Part shown: positions 22,104 through 35,657 of the stretch, piece by piece | Layout: every line of letters begins with the position of its first letter | How positions within the stretch are numbered: the first letter of the stretch is position 1 | Origin: Rutidosis leptorrhynchoides | Taxonomy: Eukaryota > Streptophyta > Magnoliopsida > Asterales > Asteraceae | DNA length: 64,000 nucleotides | Reading direction: 5' to 3' | Assembly: GCF_046630445.1 (NCBI RefSeq) | Contig: NC_092341.1 | Coordinates: forward strand, 28,348,001-28,412,000 | Program-made: the position numbers and the translations under genes | Notes under the pieces: generated by a model | What the model was told of the DNA's origin: nothing | Database searches by the model: none | What the model saw: the letters and a program-made list of their open reading frames with translations, nothing else

Positions 22104-22471
22104 TCTCGAGTTTTGGCCAGATAAATCACACACACATATATATTATTTTTACTCCGTATTTATTTATTTTATTATTATTATTATTATTATTATTAATAAT
22201 AAGATTATTATTAATTTTATTATTTTTATTATTAGTGTTATTATTTTTGCGATACAAAAATAATAATGTACATAAAATATTACGACGGAGTGCTGTCCAA
22301 GTAATTTTCAAAATGAGTTTTCGAGCAAGCTAGAGCTAAGGAAATTATGGGTTATTGCCAAGGAGGTTATGGGTAATGTTCGGGGGTATTTTTTTGTGAA
22401 TCAAACCTCGTGTTTATCATCTCCGATGCGTCTACGTGCTTTCCTGCAATATTGTATATCAATATTAAACA

Positions 22472-22900
22472 GTGAGTTTCATATGATCCCTTTTTCAAAT
22501 TATATTTTTGGGCTGAGAATACATGCAAATGCTTTATTAACCGATATACAATATTTATATGCGTGAGTTTCATATGATCCCTTTTACTCTCTACATTTTT
22601 GGGCTGAGAATACATGCAAATGCTTTATTAACCGATATACAATATTTATATGTGTGAGTTCATTTGATCCCTTTTTACATATATTTTTGGGCTGAGAATA
22701 CATGCAAATGCTTTATTAACCGATATACAATATTTATATGCGTGAGTTTCATATGATCCCTTTTACCCTTTACATTTTTGGGGCTGAGAATACATGCAAA
22801 TGCTTTAATAACTGTTTTACAATAATTATAAAGTGTGAGTTTCATATGATCCCTTTTACTCAATATATTTTTGGGCTGAGAATACATGCACTTTATTTTA
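22472..22900 (+). repeat. ~91-bp tandem repeat in LTR G
   Basis: Units start at 22472, 22563, 22654, 22742 and 22835 (91, 91, 88 and 93 bp, then a partial unit). Each reads GTGAGTTTCATATGATCCC, then TTTTTGGGCTGAGAATACATGC. Element B has a single diverged copy at about 26366 and about 34758, so the amplification is specific to G. ORF-like frames over this stretch are repeat artefacts. Confidence 0.9.
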
Positions 22901-23939
22901 AACACAATGGATACAAGTACATACTAAATTCTACACTGAGTTTGAACCGAAAATCCCTTAGCTTTGGTAACTAGTAACTGCCAGTTATAAGAACTGGTGG
23001 GCGCGAGTAGTAGTATATGGATCCATAGGGCTTGATATCCCCGTCCGAGCTAGAGCACTAGCCTTTTAACGGACGTATGCTATTTGAGAAGCGTACACGT
23101 TGGTTTGCGTGTATTATTAAGATGATTATACAAAGGGTACAAATTATATAAGCATTAAAGTTTAGTTACCAGGGTGCTCAATTTTGTAGAACCGATTGAT
23201 AAACGTTTCGGATGAAACAACTGAAATCTTGTGATCCACCTTTTATGTAAAACCTATTGATAAACGTTTTGAATAAAACAACTGAACTTTTGTAAATCCA
23301 CATTGATATACGGATTATGTGTAATATTAAAACTATGAACTCACCAACCTTTGTGTTGACACTTGAAGCATGTTTATTCTCAGGTTTCTAGAAGTCTTCC
23401 GCTGTTTGCTTATATGTTAGACAAGCTATGTGCATGGAGTCATACATGGCATATTTTCAAGGAAACGTTGCATTCACCAAATCATCACCATGTATCTTAT
23501 TTTGACTGTACTGTCAACGGAAGTACTATTGTAAACTATTATTTACAGTGATTGTCTATATGTAGAAATCATCAGATGTTGAAAACCTTTGATTTAAATA
23601 TTCATTTATGGTGTGCCTTTTCAAAAGAATGCAATGTTTACAAAACGTATCATATAGAGGTCAAATACCTCGCAATGAAATCGATGACTGACGTGTTCGT
23701 CCATATGGATTTGGAGCGATCGTCACAGTTGGTATCAGACTTTTGAAGAATTTAAATAAAGCTCATATTATAAATTACAAATATATAAAGTGTTTCAAAA
23801 ACGTAAACGTGATTTGATGTAATATTTTTCTACTATCTAAACGATTCCAAAATGAATTTTAAAATATAATTAGTTTTTAAAAACTAAATATTGTATTATT
23901 AAGTAAACATTTCAATATGAACAAGTTTATATTTTTTTA

Positions 23940-24065
<126 letters not shown>

Positions 24066-24470
24066 CAAGTGACAAAATATAATATTTAACGGTTGATTTA
24101 AAATAATATAACCGGATAAACAACGAGACATAGATTTATGGAAGCAAATGACCACGACACTCAAATACAAAAGTTGTGCTTTGGGTAATATAGTCTTTAG
24201 ATGATTAAGTCTAATTATTGATAAAGGTACACGTCGCGTAACATAAAGTGCTAGTTTTATAAGCGTACGAAAATGCGTTCGAGAAACCGGAACCGGGACA
24301 TAAGTCGAGTGATAAAGTACAATTCGTTGGAACTAAAATTACGAGTTACCTATGCACGTGAATATAATATAATATATAATTAATTATATAAATTAAATAT
24401 ATTATATATTAAATATTAATTAAAACCGTCGGCAGCCTTAATCATTTAAGGAATGAGCTGGACCTGGGGA

Positions 24471-24546
24471 CTCCGCAATCGCGGCACAAGTACACACATA
24501 AGCTCCGCAATTGCGAAGCTGTGAGGAGTAGGTCAAGGTTATAAAG
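24471..24546 (+). promoter_or_regulatory. LTR promoter module (B, 5' LTR)
   Basis: CTCCGCAATCGCGGC (24471-24485) and AGCTCCGCAATTGCGAAGCT (24501-24520) have centres about 32.5 bp apart, then TTATAAAG at 24539-24546. The second site is a near-perfect 20-bp palindrome with one mismatched base. Confidence 0.65.
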
Positions 24547-24650
24547 CTCGATCGTTCTTGCTCGATTCATTCAACATTTTCATCTATCCCTCTGATCTTG
24601 CATATACTCCGTAATATGTATTTATTTTTATTTATTATTTATTGTAAATC

Positions 24651-24728
<78 letters not shown>
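24651..24728. repeat. (TTA)n microsatellite in 5' LTR of B
   Basis: A pure TTA trinucleotide array of about 78 bp lies downstream of the TATA box, so it would be transcribed. A matching array sits at 33073-33143 in the 3' LTR. Confidence 0.9.
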
Positions 24729-25281
24729 GTGTTATTAATATTAGCATTATACATAAAATACTACGACGGAGTCAGGAACGAGTTATTTCAAAACGGGTTT
24801 TATGAGCAGGATAGAACTAAGGAAAATTATGGGTTATAGCTATGGAGGTTATGGGTAATGTTCAGGGGTATGCTCGTGAAGTCAATCTAGTGTTTATCAT
24901 CTCTGTTGCGTCTACGTACTTTCCTGCAATATTGAATCTCAATATTGATACGTGAGCACTCATAACTTAACTTTTATATATTAATAGTGTATCCCTGACT
25001 AGTGCTCGAGTATATAGGATTATGCATGCTTGTACGTTTGATATTGTCGTTAGATAGGTTATGTTGAATCCTGAAAAAAGTACATATGCCACTAGGATAA
25101 GGTATATGATATGCATGTCGTTGGAAAGCTAGCGAAAAAATTAAGAACTTTTCATTTAGATATCGAATGGTTTCGATGAACGGATTAAAAGTTATAGTCA
25201 AATGAATTTTAGTATTACTGTTAAAATGATTATTATTACTATCGTCGTTATTATCGTCGTTATTATTATTATTACCGAATA

Positions 25282-25328
<47 letters not shown>

Positions 25329-27240
25329 CATTATTAATATATGTATCATTATTTAAAAATTGTTATTGTTATTATTATTAGTATTATTATTATCATTAAA
25401 ATAGTTATTAGTATTATCGTTAATATTATCATAGTGTTTATTACTATTAGTATTATTGTAAATAAAACTAATATTAGTAACTTCTAATTATTTTGATTAC
25501 TATTATTATCATTATTATGAACGCGATATAAAAGACGACTAAAAGCTATTAACAAATTGGTTGGGAAATAATGAGTATAAGTATCATGATGAAATTAAAA
25601 TATTGAAAGGTATTTATCCAGATAAAAATATCATTTTCATTAATTTTATCATTATTATTATTAAAAGTACTATTAATATTAAAACTACCATTTTTACAAA
25701 AATTAATATTTATAGGAATATCATTGTTAATATAAAATATCATTATTATTATCATTTTAATAAAAATTATCATTTTATCATAATATCATTTTTAGTAAAT
25801 ATAAGTATTATTATTATTATTATTATTAATAGAATAATAATAATTATTATTACAAAATAATACAATTTTTACGTACTATTGTTATTATCGATATTATTTT
25901 ATCAAATAAATATATGATACAAAGATATTTTACTACGTGTAATATAATTACATTAATAAAACCTATCATAATATTTTGAACTTTATAAATTTTATTACTT
26001 AAGATATATAAAAGTATATTTTTATTATATAAATTTTAATATAAAATTTTATTTATTAATAAATGAATTATATTATTTACTCTAGTAAATTCGTTAAAAA
26101 TATTTAAAAATATAAAACGACTATATTAAAACTATATAATAATCATGTATAAATTTTGGAAATCATTTTGAGTTAAATTGACTTTTGTTGACTTTTGCAT
26201 ATTAGTCTCGAGCATTAGGATGGTTGTACACTACGACTTGACCTAAATTGTTAAACAGATATTGACCAACATACAAATATATATATTTAATTTAGGTTCG
26301 TGAATCCGAAGCCAACCTTGCACTTGTTCAATACCATCATATGCTTAATTACTACGAAATACAATATGTGAGTTTCATTTGCTCCTTTTTTAAATGCTTT
26401 TGCAATATATATTTTTGGGACTGAGAATACATGCGCTGCTTTATAAATGTTTTACGATATAGACACAAGTAATCGAAACTACATTCTATGGTTGGATTAT
26501 CGAATCGAATATGCCCCTTTTTAGCTTGGTAGCCTAAGAATTAGGGAAATGGCCCCTAATTGACGCGAATTCTAAAAATAGATCTATGGACCCTGACAAG
26601 TCCCATTCGGGTTACGAATGTTTTAGTACTTCGACGATATATACTAATTGCGACGGCCGGTATATAGCATGCAGTTTGCGAAATGCCTGTATGTGGGGGA
26701 TATTCTATATGCATCCTGTCAGTTCGGTTATCAAGCGTTCACCATATGAATGATTTTTATCTTTATACAGTTTGCGAAATGCCTGATATGAGATGTATAT
26801 TTATGAGAAATGGAAATGAAAATCTTTTGGTCTATTAAAATGATGAAAATGAATGATTATGATAAACAATTGAACTCACTAACCTTTTGGTTGACACTTT
26901 TAAGCATGTTTATTCTCAGGTATTAAAGAAATCTTCCGCTGTGCATTTACTCATTTTAAAGATATTACTTGGAGTCATTCATGACATATTTCAAAAGACG
27001 TTGCATTCAAGTCTTTATGTTCAATAAATATTATTATTAAGAAAATGACATATTAGGTCATTTATAGTTGGATATTATGAAATGGTATGCATGCCTGTCA
27101 ACTTTCGATGTAAATGAAAGTTTGTCTTTTAAAAACGAATGCAATGTTTGTAAAATGTATCATATAAGAGGTCAAATACCTCACAATGTAACCATATGTT
27201 ATTGTATTCGTCCTTATGGATTAGGACGGGTCTTTACAGG

Positions 27241-27252
27241 TGGTATCAGAGT
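27241..27252 (+). promoter_or_regulatory. Primer-binding site of element B
   Basis: TGGTATCAGAGT lies two bases after the LTR end. It matches the complement of the 3' end of initiator-Met tRNA (TGGTATCAGAGC) in 11 of 12 positions. Confidence 0.8.
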
Positions 27253-27551
27253 GGTGGTCTTAGCGAACCAGGTCTGCATTAGTGTGTCTAACTGATAGTC
27301 GTTAGGATGCATTAGTGAGTCTGGACTTCGACCGTGTCTGCATGTCAAAAGTTTTGCTTATCATTACTGTCGGAAATTACCTACTTATCATTCTTAGTCT
27401 AGACACGTCTTATTGCATTAATTGCATGAATAGTGTATAGACAAATTTCATATCTTAGCGTATCTGCTAATACATATCTTAGCCTATCTTTTACTGTAAA
27501 CTTTGTCTAACATATTCCGTAAATTCCTCCGTAATCTATGAAATCTTTTGA

Positions 27552-27640
<89 letters not shown>

Positions 27641-29914
27641 TATGTAATTAGAATACCACCCGATAGCCGAAAAATCATTTCGTATCAAAAAATTCTTTAT
27701 TCAACCGTACGAAATGGAATTCGTCATTAGTTCAAGTCCCTCGGATTCCGAAATGGAATCCCACTCAAGCTCCAAAAGCAGTGTGACCGAAATGGATCAA
27801 CCAATTAGCCATCATCTATTCTGGATGAATTGGGGATGGGTTCGTAGCCTTCTCAATCACTGAAGACAAGAAGAAGGCGATCCTTTCCATCCACCACATT
27901 GCCCTCTTGGCGAAGAACCTGAAGCGCTTACCGGCGAACCTGTCCGAAACACCATTTTCTCTCACATTTTCAGAGTATCTCATCACGATTATATACTACA
28001 TCAAATTCTAGATTTTATTTATCCGCTCGTCCGAACTGACAATCACCCCGGTGTAATAAAAGAAGTCAACGAGCTTCGCGCTCGAGTTGTGGCTTTGGAG
28101 AATATGGTGCAAAGGTTACAAACACCAGCAGCGTAACTAGTACCACCATCAACAACATTCACATCCCACACCTCAACATGATAATCTGTTCCACGAGCAT
28201 CAACGTCATACGCCCTAGAGATACCAAGGAGTACCAACAACAATAACCGATGAAGTATTAAGCTATAACTTCATGGGAGAAACATTCTACGGTAATTATG
28301 TAATCTCCAAAGTCTTAGAGATTATCTATTCTAACCCTAGCCATAAATCAGATGAGTAAACCAAAATGATAGGAGGAAGAGTAGAAACCCTGGCAAGAAT
28401 GGTGCGTGATTTACAAACTAGATTTGTTTTACCAACAGCCTCATCAGCACTAGCAGCACCCATAACAGCACAAGCTCTGCCAGTTCAAGAATCACCGTGG
28501 ACATCATTACAAATCAACAACATGTATGTCATATCAACGAGTTATGAAGTATTAACTCATTTCCACTGAAGGATTTATATGTATATCTTATATATATATA
28601 TATAAAAAATTTAAAACCATAATAAAACTTTCCGTACTAAGCTATTATGTGTGAATCTTAACTACTCGGTTAATTCATATTACTAATATGCAATGAGGTA
28701 CGTACTTCGTCAGCAACTTAACCATCGTTAACTACAATCCCTATTTTAATTCAATGAATTCCAATTCATAATAAATCAAGTATATTATTCAAATATATGT
28801 TTGATTTTACACTTTCATCATCGATGTACTCGAAACTTTTTCGACAACATCATTTGTATCTTGCGAAATTCACAAGAATTTCACAAACACCAACATCATG
28901 CATCAACAAATAACGAAGTATTGATTCATAATATCATTGAAGAAATACTTAGGTAATTTCTAAAGTTTTAGGAATTATTCAATTCTAGTTTCAATCGTAA
29001 ATCAAATGAGTTTAATTTAATATTAACTCATTAAATCTATGTTACATCTGAGGAAAATGTACACATATATATTTTCATAAAGACTGTAATAAAATTCTTT
29101 AGTACAAAATATTAATTGTGAAAATTTTTTAACGGGTAGGTAATACCCGAGAGATATATATAAATTCACAATTAATATATTACATTCTTCGAATATGATT
29201 AAGAAAATCATCAACTACACTCCCTACTTTCACAACAATATACATTCTTGTATAAAAATCAAAACAACCATACTCATTTCAAATCTAATTACATATTCTG
29301 ATTTTAAAATCTCAGAATTTAATTCAAGATATAACCAAAATCATCACTCTTAGATTCCTACATCTTTCAAAGCTATACTTTGACTTCAAAACTGTGCTAG
29401 GACGTCATATGTATATTAACAATTACAATCTATGTTCAAACCCTTCAAAATTTCCGAAGACATTGCAAACAATGAACAACCAAGATGATGATCCAACCAC
29501 AGGTTAACCACAGTTATGTACACGAAAAACTCTTGAAACCAAAGTCATAATTTAACATGTATCCGTGTTAGACCCTTTGCCATTTATTAGCTAAAATAAC
29601 TTTGCAATCCCTTTACAAAGTAGTCAGTTTTGTCACAGCTCTAACAAATCACCTTCAATTGTTCATTCAAATAAGCCATATTATAACGATTACCCCTTCA
29701 TCATTGTTATCGGGGAACCTTTCATATCTAGCCACATTAGCATTAAACTTATCAACAACTTCATTGATCCTTAAGCCTCTCCGAAAAATCATGATACTTA
29801 TTCATTGAAACTTTATCAAGTACTCATCTACATCTTGTAACAATAATTGCCATACCAACTACCGAGAATTAGCAATCAGTATTTTGAATCTCGCAGCATT
29901 TTCTACGCCAACAG

Positions 29915-29956
<42 letters not shown>

Positions 29957-31592
29957 CATCTATCTCCTAGACTTACATACCTTGAATGTGAAGTTTCTGA
30001 AAAACACCCTAATCTACAATTTAGTTTTCTGAATTTTTAGAAAAACTGAATGAAGCAGCAGAAATTGTAAGACAACTGTAACAGTCAAAAGTTTGACGAT
30101 AAAGAATAGTGTGTTGGCAAAGCTCTGAAAAAGAGAAGGTTTGGAACTGGAAAACGGATTGAGCAAAGTATGAAGGAAACTGTGGACAAGTCACAAAGAC
30201 TAAATCATCCTGCAAAGGATCCAAATGATTCAGTGCCTGCTGAAGTCATTAACGAATACCTTACTCCTGACTTTAAACCCCTGCGGACAATATTCTTCAT
30301 CATCCTCTGATATTAGAAATTCTAAGATATCATCGTATCTTGCATTATAAATATCCTCCATATTTCTGAAGATATTTTCATAACTATTCCTATCTGAAAT
30401 CATCTATCTCCTCGAGTTATCTGTATTACATCAGAAAGGAAACTGTTTTAGTTTCTAAAGTCTGAAAAATTTGAATATAAATTAAGAATGTTTTGAAGTA
30501 GTGTTGGGAACTGAAGCATGAATTAGTAAAATATAATGACACTTGATCAACGTGATTATATTACAGTAATTCATGCTGAGTTTCTAAAATGGAATGGGAT
30601 GATTCACAGATCATAACGTCATCATGTGCCATGTTACACGACTCTTGTATTCTAAAATATCAAGAAAATATTTCTTGATGATTCGGTCTTTTTTAGGGTA
30701 TTCTGGTAATTTGACAATTCAAAATCGTACCATTACGATTTCCTTCTTAAAACATTAACTATGTTCATTCCAAAATTCATATATGCGAATTCTGGACCAT
30801 TACAAGCGGTGCTTAAATTGCAAGAAGAGGAAACGAAAGAATGAAGCTCCGAAATAAAATGTGGGTATAAATCGCAGCAAATCGGAGAAAACATTAACTG
30901 TGGATGACAGTGATTATAGAGGATTGAAGCAGAGACATCGAAATATAAGGGAAGATATAAAACCCAATAACAATCCAGAAATTACAAACCGTATATGTCT
31001 ATACATATAGCAACATGAAGACATGGGAGAACTAAAAATACTATAAACCCAAGGGTATAGTAGAAGTAAATAGATTCTTCCGGCGGTAGATGAAAAAGAA
31101 GAATGACAGATATAAAAGTTAGAAGTATATCAAGAATCAGAACGGATGGAGCATGTTGATGGATGCTTTAAAATATGAGTTGAGGGAGAAAGAATAGAAG
31201 GTGTGAGTTAAAAAGAAATGAAGGAGGTGGATTTATAGTGAAATATCCGACAGAGAAATCGAGATGGATCACCGCATTAAATCGAAGAAGATCCAAATTT
31301 CCTTAATTACCGAAGAACCAAATCTCATTACAAAAATTTTCTCTAAATCCCTTGAATTTCGGAAAATCAACTGTGACTATGTCACCGGTTAAACTTAACC
31401 TACATTTTCTCATTTCACTCTTTTACGATAGCTTCACTTATACGCTTCGAGTAATCAAATTATTTGATCCATATTACTCAGTGATAATAAAACTCTATTT
31501 ATCAACTTGTATGCGTCATGAAAACATACTTATTGTCAGCAATGACCATCTCAATCAAATTTCGGGACGAAATTTCTTTAACGGGTATGTAC
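27253..31592 (+). other. Non-coding interior of element B
   Basis: No gag, protease, RT, RNase H or integrase motif is seen on either strand. A (TA)n array fills 27553-27638 and a smaller one 29918-29955. Short decayed coding-like pieces remain: around 27715-28135 one frame ends VVALENMVQRLQTPAA, and 28366-28569 encodes MIGGRVETLARMVRDLQTRF. Both look like amphipathic helices. A ~105-bp segment containing GAAGTATT occurs in diverged form near 28245-28355 and 28905-29010. A hairpin CGGGTA-GGTAA-TACCCG lies at 29133-29149. The segment ends at AACGGGTATGTAC before the 3' LTR. Confidence 0.7.
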
Positions 31593-32421
31593 TATGACAA
31601 CCCAGAAAATTCCGACTAAATTTAAATGTAATCTTTATATGTTTCCGACAAGATAAGCAAAGTCTGTAATGTTGAGATCTCAAAAACTTTGAACTGTGTT
31701 CGTATATTCATTTACCCTTCGACTGCTCTCAAGGATTCACGAACAATTATGTGTAAATAGATATGTATGAATATATACATATGTGTGATTATTAAATCGA
31801 GAAACATTAATGAAACATTAAACAGTTTGATTAATATGAAAATAAGTTACGAAGTCTATTATATGACTTGAAAACGTTAACAAAGTATTGGATATATAAT
31901 ACTTTACGTGAATGTATTTGTTTCAATATGTTTATCGGTGGATTTAGAAGATAATATCAAATGATTAAATTATCAGATACATTGAATTATGATTACGAGT
32001 CTCTGTTGAGAGGTCCACTTTGATTTAGGAAACCTTTCCTTTTAACGGTATTCGGAATAATTGGTAAAGTGATTTACAAGTAAGAACAAATGTGTCAGTT
32101 GACGAAGGTTAGACAAAAGTTAGTGGAAAACTGGATTTCATAATATTCGACTAATCTATTTTTCAAACGTATAAAAACGTTTCAGTTTAAAAAGAACTTT
32201 ATTAATTAGGACGTTTGATAAAATAATTTGTATATGACTTTTGAAGAATTTAAATAAAGCTTATATTATAAATTACAAATATATAAAGTGTTTCAAAAAC
32301 GTAAACGTGATTTGATGTAATATTTTTCTACTATCTAAATGATTCCAAAATGAATTTTAAAATATAATTAGTTTTGAAAAACTAAATATTGTATTATTAA
32401 GTAAACATTTTAATATGAACA

Positions 32422-32485
<64 letters not shown>

Positions 32486-33071
32486 ACAAGTGACAAAATA
32501 TAATATTTAACGGTTGATTTAAAATAATATAAATGGATAAACAACGAGACTTTGATTTATGGAAGCAAATGACCACAACACTCAAATACAAAAGTTGTGC
32601 TTTGGGTAATATAGTCTTTAGATGATTAAGTCTAATTATTGATAAAGGTACACGTCGCGTAACGTAAAGTGCTAGTTTTCTAAGCGTACGAAAATGCGTT
32701 CGAGAAACCGGAACCGGGACATAAGTCGAGTGATAAAATACAATTCGTTGGAACTAAAATTACGAGTTAACTATGCACATAAATATAATATAATATATAA
32801 TTAATTATATAAATTAAATATATTATATATTAAATATTAATTAAAACCGTCGGCAGCCTTAATCATTTGAGGAATGAGCTGGATCTGGTGACTCCGCAAT
32901 CGCGGCACAAGTACACACATAAGCTCCGCAATTGCGGAGCTGTGAGGAGCAAGTCAAGGTTATAAAGCTCGATCGTTCTTGCTCGATTCATTCAACATTT
33001 TCGTCTATCCCTCTGATCTTGCATATACTCCATAATATGTATTTATTTTTATTTATTATTTATTATAAATC

Positions 33072-33143
<72 letters not shown>

Positions 33144-35628
33144 GTGTTATTAATATTAGTATTATACATAAAATACTACGACGGAGTCAGGAACGAGTTA
33201 TTTCAAAATGGGTTTTATGAGCAGGATAGAACTAAGGAAAATTATGGGTTATAGCTATGGAAGTTATGGGTAATGTTCAGGGGTATGCTCGTGAGGTCAA
33301 TCTAGTGTTTATCATCTCCGTTGTATCTACATACTTTCCTGCAATATTGAATCTCAATATTGATACGTGAGCACTCATAACTTAACTTTTATATATTAAT
33401 AGTGTATCCCTGACTAGTGCTCGAGTATATAGGATTATGCATGCTTGTACGTTTGATATTGTCATTAGATAGGTTATGTTGAATCCTGAAAAAAGTACAT
33501 ATGCCACTAGGATAAGGTATATGATATGCATGTCGTTGGAAAGCTAGCAAAAAAATTAAGAACTTTCATTTAGATATCAAATGGTTTCGATGAACGGATT
33601 AAAAGTTATAGTCAACTGAATTTTAGTATTACTGTTAAAATGATTATTATTACTATCATCGTTATTATTGTCGTTATTATTATTATTACCTAATAATTAT
33701 TTTATTATTATTAATATTATCATTATTAATATATGTATCATTATTTAAAAATTGTTATTGTTATTATTATTAGTATTATTATTATCATTAAAATAGTTAT
33801 TAGTATTATCGTTAATATTATCATTGTATTTATTGCTATTAGTATTATTGTAATTAAAACTAATATTAGTAACATATAATTATTTTGATTACTATTATTA
33901 TCATTATTATGAACGCGATATAAAAGACGACTAAAAGCTATTAACAAATTGGTTGGGAAATAATGAGTATAAGTATTATGATGAAATTAAAATATTGAAA
34001 GGTATTGATCCAGATAAAAATATCATTTTCATTAATTTTATCATTATTAATATTAAAAGTACTATTAATATTAAAACTACCATTTTTACAAAAATTACTA
34101 TTTATAGGAATATCATTGTTAATATAAAATATCATTATTATTATCATTTTAATAAAAATTATCATTTTATCATAATATCATTTTTATTAAATATAAGTAT
34201 TATTATTATTATTGTTAATGGAATAATAATAATTATTATTACAAAATAATATAATTTTTACGTACTATTGTTATTATCGATATTATTTTATCAAATAAAT
34301 ATATGATACAAATATATTTTACTACGTGTAATATAATTACATTAATAAAACCTATCATAATATTTTGAACTTTATAAATTTTATTACTTAAGATATATAA
34401 AAGTATATTTTTATTATATAAATTTTAATATAAAATTTTATTTATTAATAAATGAATTATATATTTACTCTAGTAAATTCGTTAAAAATATTTAAAAATA
34501 TAAAATGACTATATTTAAACTATATAATAATCATGTATAAATTTTGAAAATCATTTTGAGTCAAATTAACTTTTGTTGACTTTTGCTTATTAGTCTCGAG
34601 CATTATGATGGTGGTACACTACGACTTGACCTAAATTGTTAAACAGATATTGACCAACATACAAATATATATATATTTAATTTAGGTTCGTGAATTCGAA
34701 GCCAACCTTGCACTTGTTCAATACCATCATATGCTTAATTACTACGAAATACAATATGTGAGTTTCATTTGCTCCTTTTTTAAATGCTTTTGCAATATAT
34801 ATTTTTGGGACTGAGAATACATGCGCTGCTTTATAAATGTTTTACGAAATAGACACAAGTAATCGAAACTACATCCTATGGTTGGATTATCGATTTGAAT
34901 ATGCCCCTTTTTAGCTTGGTAGCCTAAGAATTAGGGAAATGGCCCCTAATTGACGCGAATCCTAAAAATAGATCTATGGACCCTGACAAGTCCCATTCGG
35001 GTTACGAATGTTTTAGTACTTCGACGATATATACAGATTTCGACGGCCGGTATATAGCATGCAGTTTGCAAAATGCCTGTATGTGGGGGATATTCTATAT
35101 GCATCCTGTCAGTTCGGTTATCAAGCGTTCACCATATGAATGATTTTTATCTCTATGCAGTTTTCAAAATGCCTGATATGAGATGTATATTTATGAGAAA
35201 TGGAAATGAAAATCTTTTGGTCTATTAAAATGATGAAAATGAATGATTATGATAAACTAATGAACTCACCAACCTTTTGGTTGACACTTTTAAGCATGTT
35301 TATTCTCATGTATTAAAGAAATCTTCCGCTGTGCATTTGCTCATTTTAAAGATATTACTTGGAGTCATTCATGACATATTTCAAAAGACGTTGCATTCAA
35401 GTCGTTAAGTTCAATAAATATTATTATTAAGAAAATGACATATTAGGTCATTTATAGTTGGATATTATGAAATGGTATGCATGCCTGTCAACTTTCGATG
35501 TAAATGAAAGTTTGTCTTCTAAAAACGAATGCAATGTTTGTAAAATGTATCATATAAGAGGTCAAATACCTCGCAATGTAACCATATATTATTGTATTCA
35601 TCCTTATGGATTAGGACGGGTCTTTACA
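31593..35628 (+). repeat. 3' LTR of element B
   Basis: The LTR starts TATGACAACCC, where the terminal TG has become TA compared with the 5' LTR, and ends GGTCTTTACA. It is uninterrupted and gives the empty-site sequence for insertion G. It contains (TA)n at 32426-32481, a promoter module at 32892-32967 and (TTA)n at 33073-33143. Confidence 0.9.
32892..32967 (+). promoter_or_regulatory. LTR promoter module (B, 3' LTR)
   Basis: CTCCGCAATCGCGGC (32892-32906) is followed after 15 bp by AGCTCCGCAATTGCGGAGCT (32922-32941), a perfect 20-bp palindrome, and then by TATAAAG (32961-32967). Confidence 0.7.
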
Positions 35629-35633
35629 AAAGG
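35629..35633. repeat. Target-site duplication of element B, right copy
   Basis: AAAGG matches 20425-20429. Confidence 0.9.
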
Positions 35634-35657
35634 AGGTGAACGTTTTGCTCGGTGCAT
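35634..35657 (-). pseudogene. gag start of element A, cut off by element B
   Basis: The ATG is at 35655-35657 and the peptide starts MHRAKRSPP. It matches the start of gag in element C (MHRVKRSPP at 47817), which supports the start choice for both copies. Confidence 0.85.

Larger units (their letters stand above)
21069..23740 (+). mobile_element. LTR G with primer-site remnant, inserted in the 5' LTR of B
   Basis: An LTR of about 2659 bp begins TGTGATGACCC and ends GATCGTCACA (23727). It is followed by GTTGGTATCAGA, an initiator-Met primer site, and then immediately by B-LTR sequence. The 3' LTR of B is uninterrupted here (about 32231). A normal solo LTR should end at the LTR, but this copy keeps the PBS and has no matching TSD (AATTT against GTTGG), so a deletion of the interior is more likely. 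It is related to B by its ends and carries its own promoter module. Confidence 0.75.

Noticed and set aside
22455..22900. CRISPR-like repeat array
   Set aside because: Repeats are contiguous ~91-bp units without unique spacers, inside a plant LTR.
25549..25860. Ile/Asn-rich frames on both strands in the B LTRs (also 33941-34249)
   Set aside because: Products of ATT/TTA-rich simple sequence. Both strands are open because the sequence is AT-rich.
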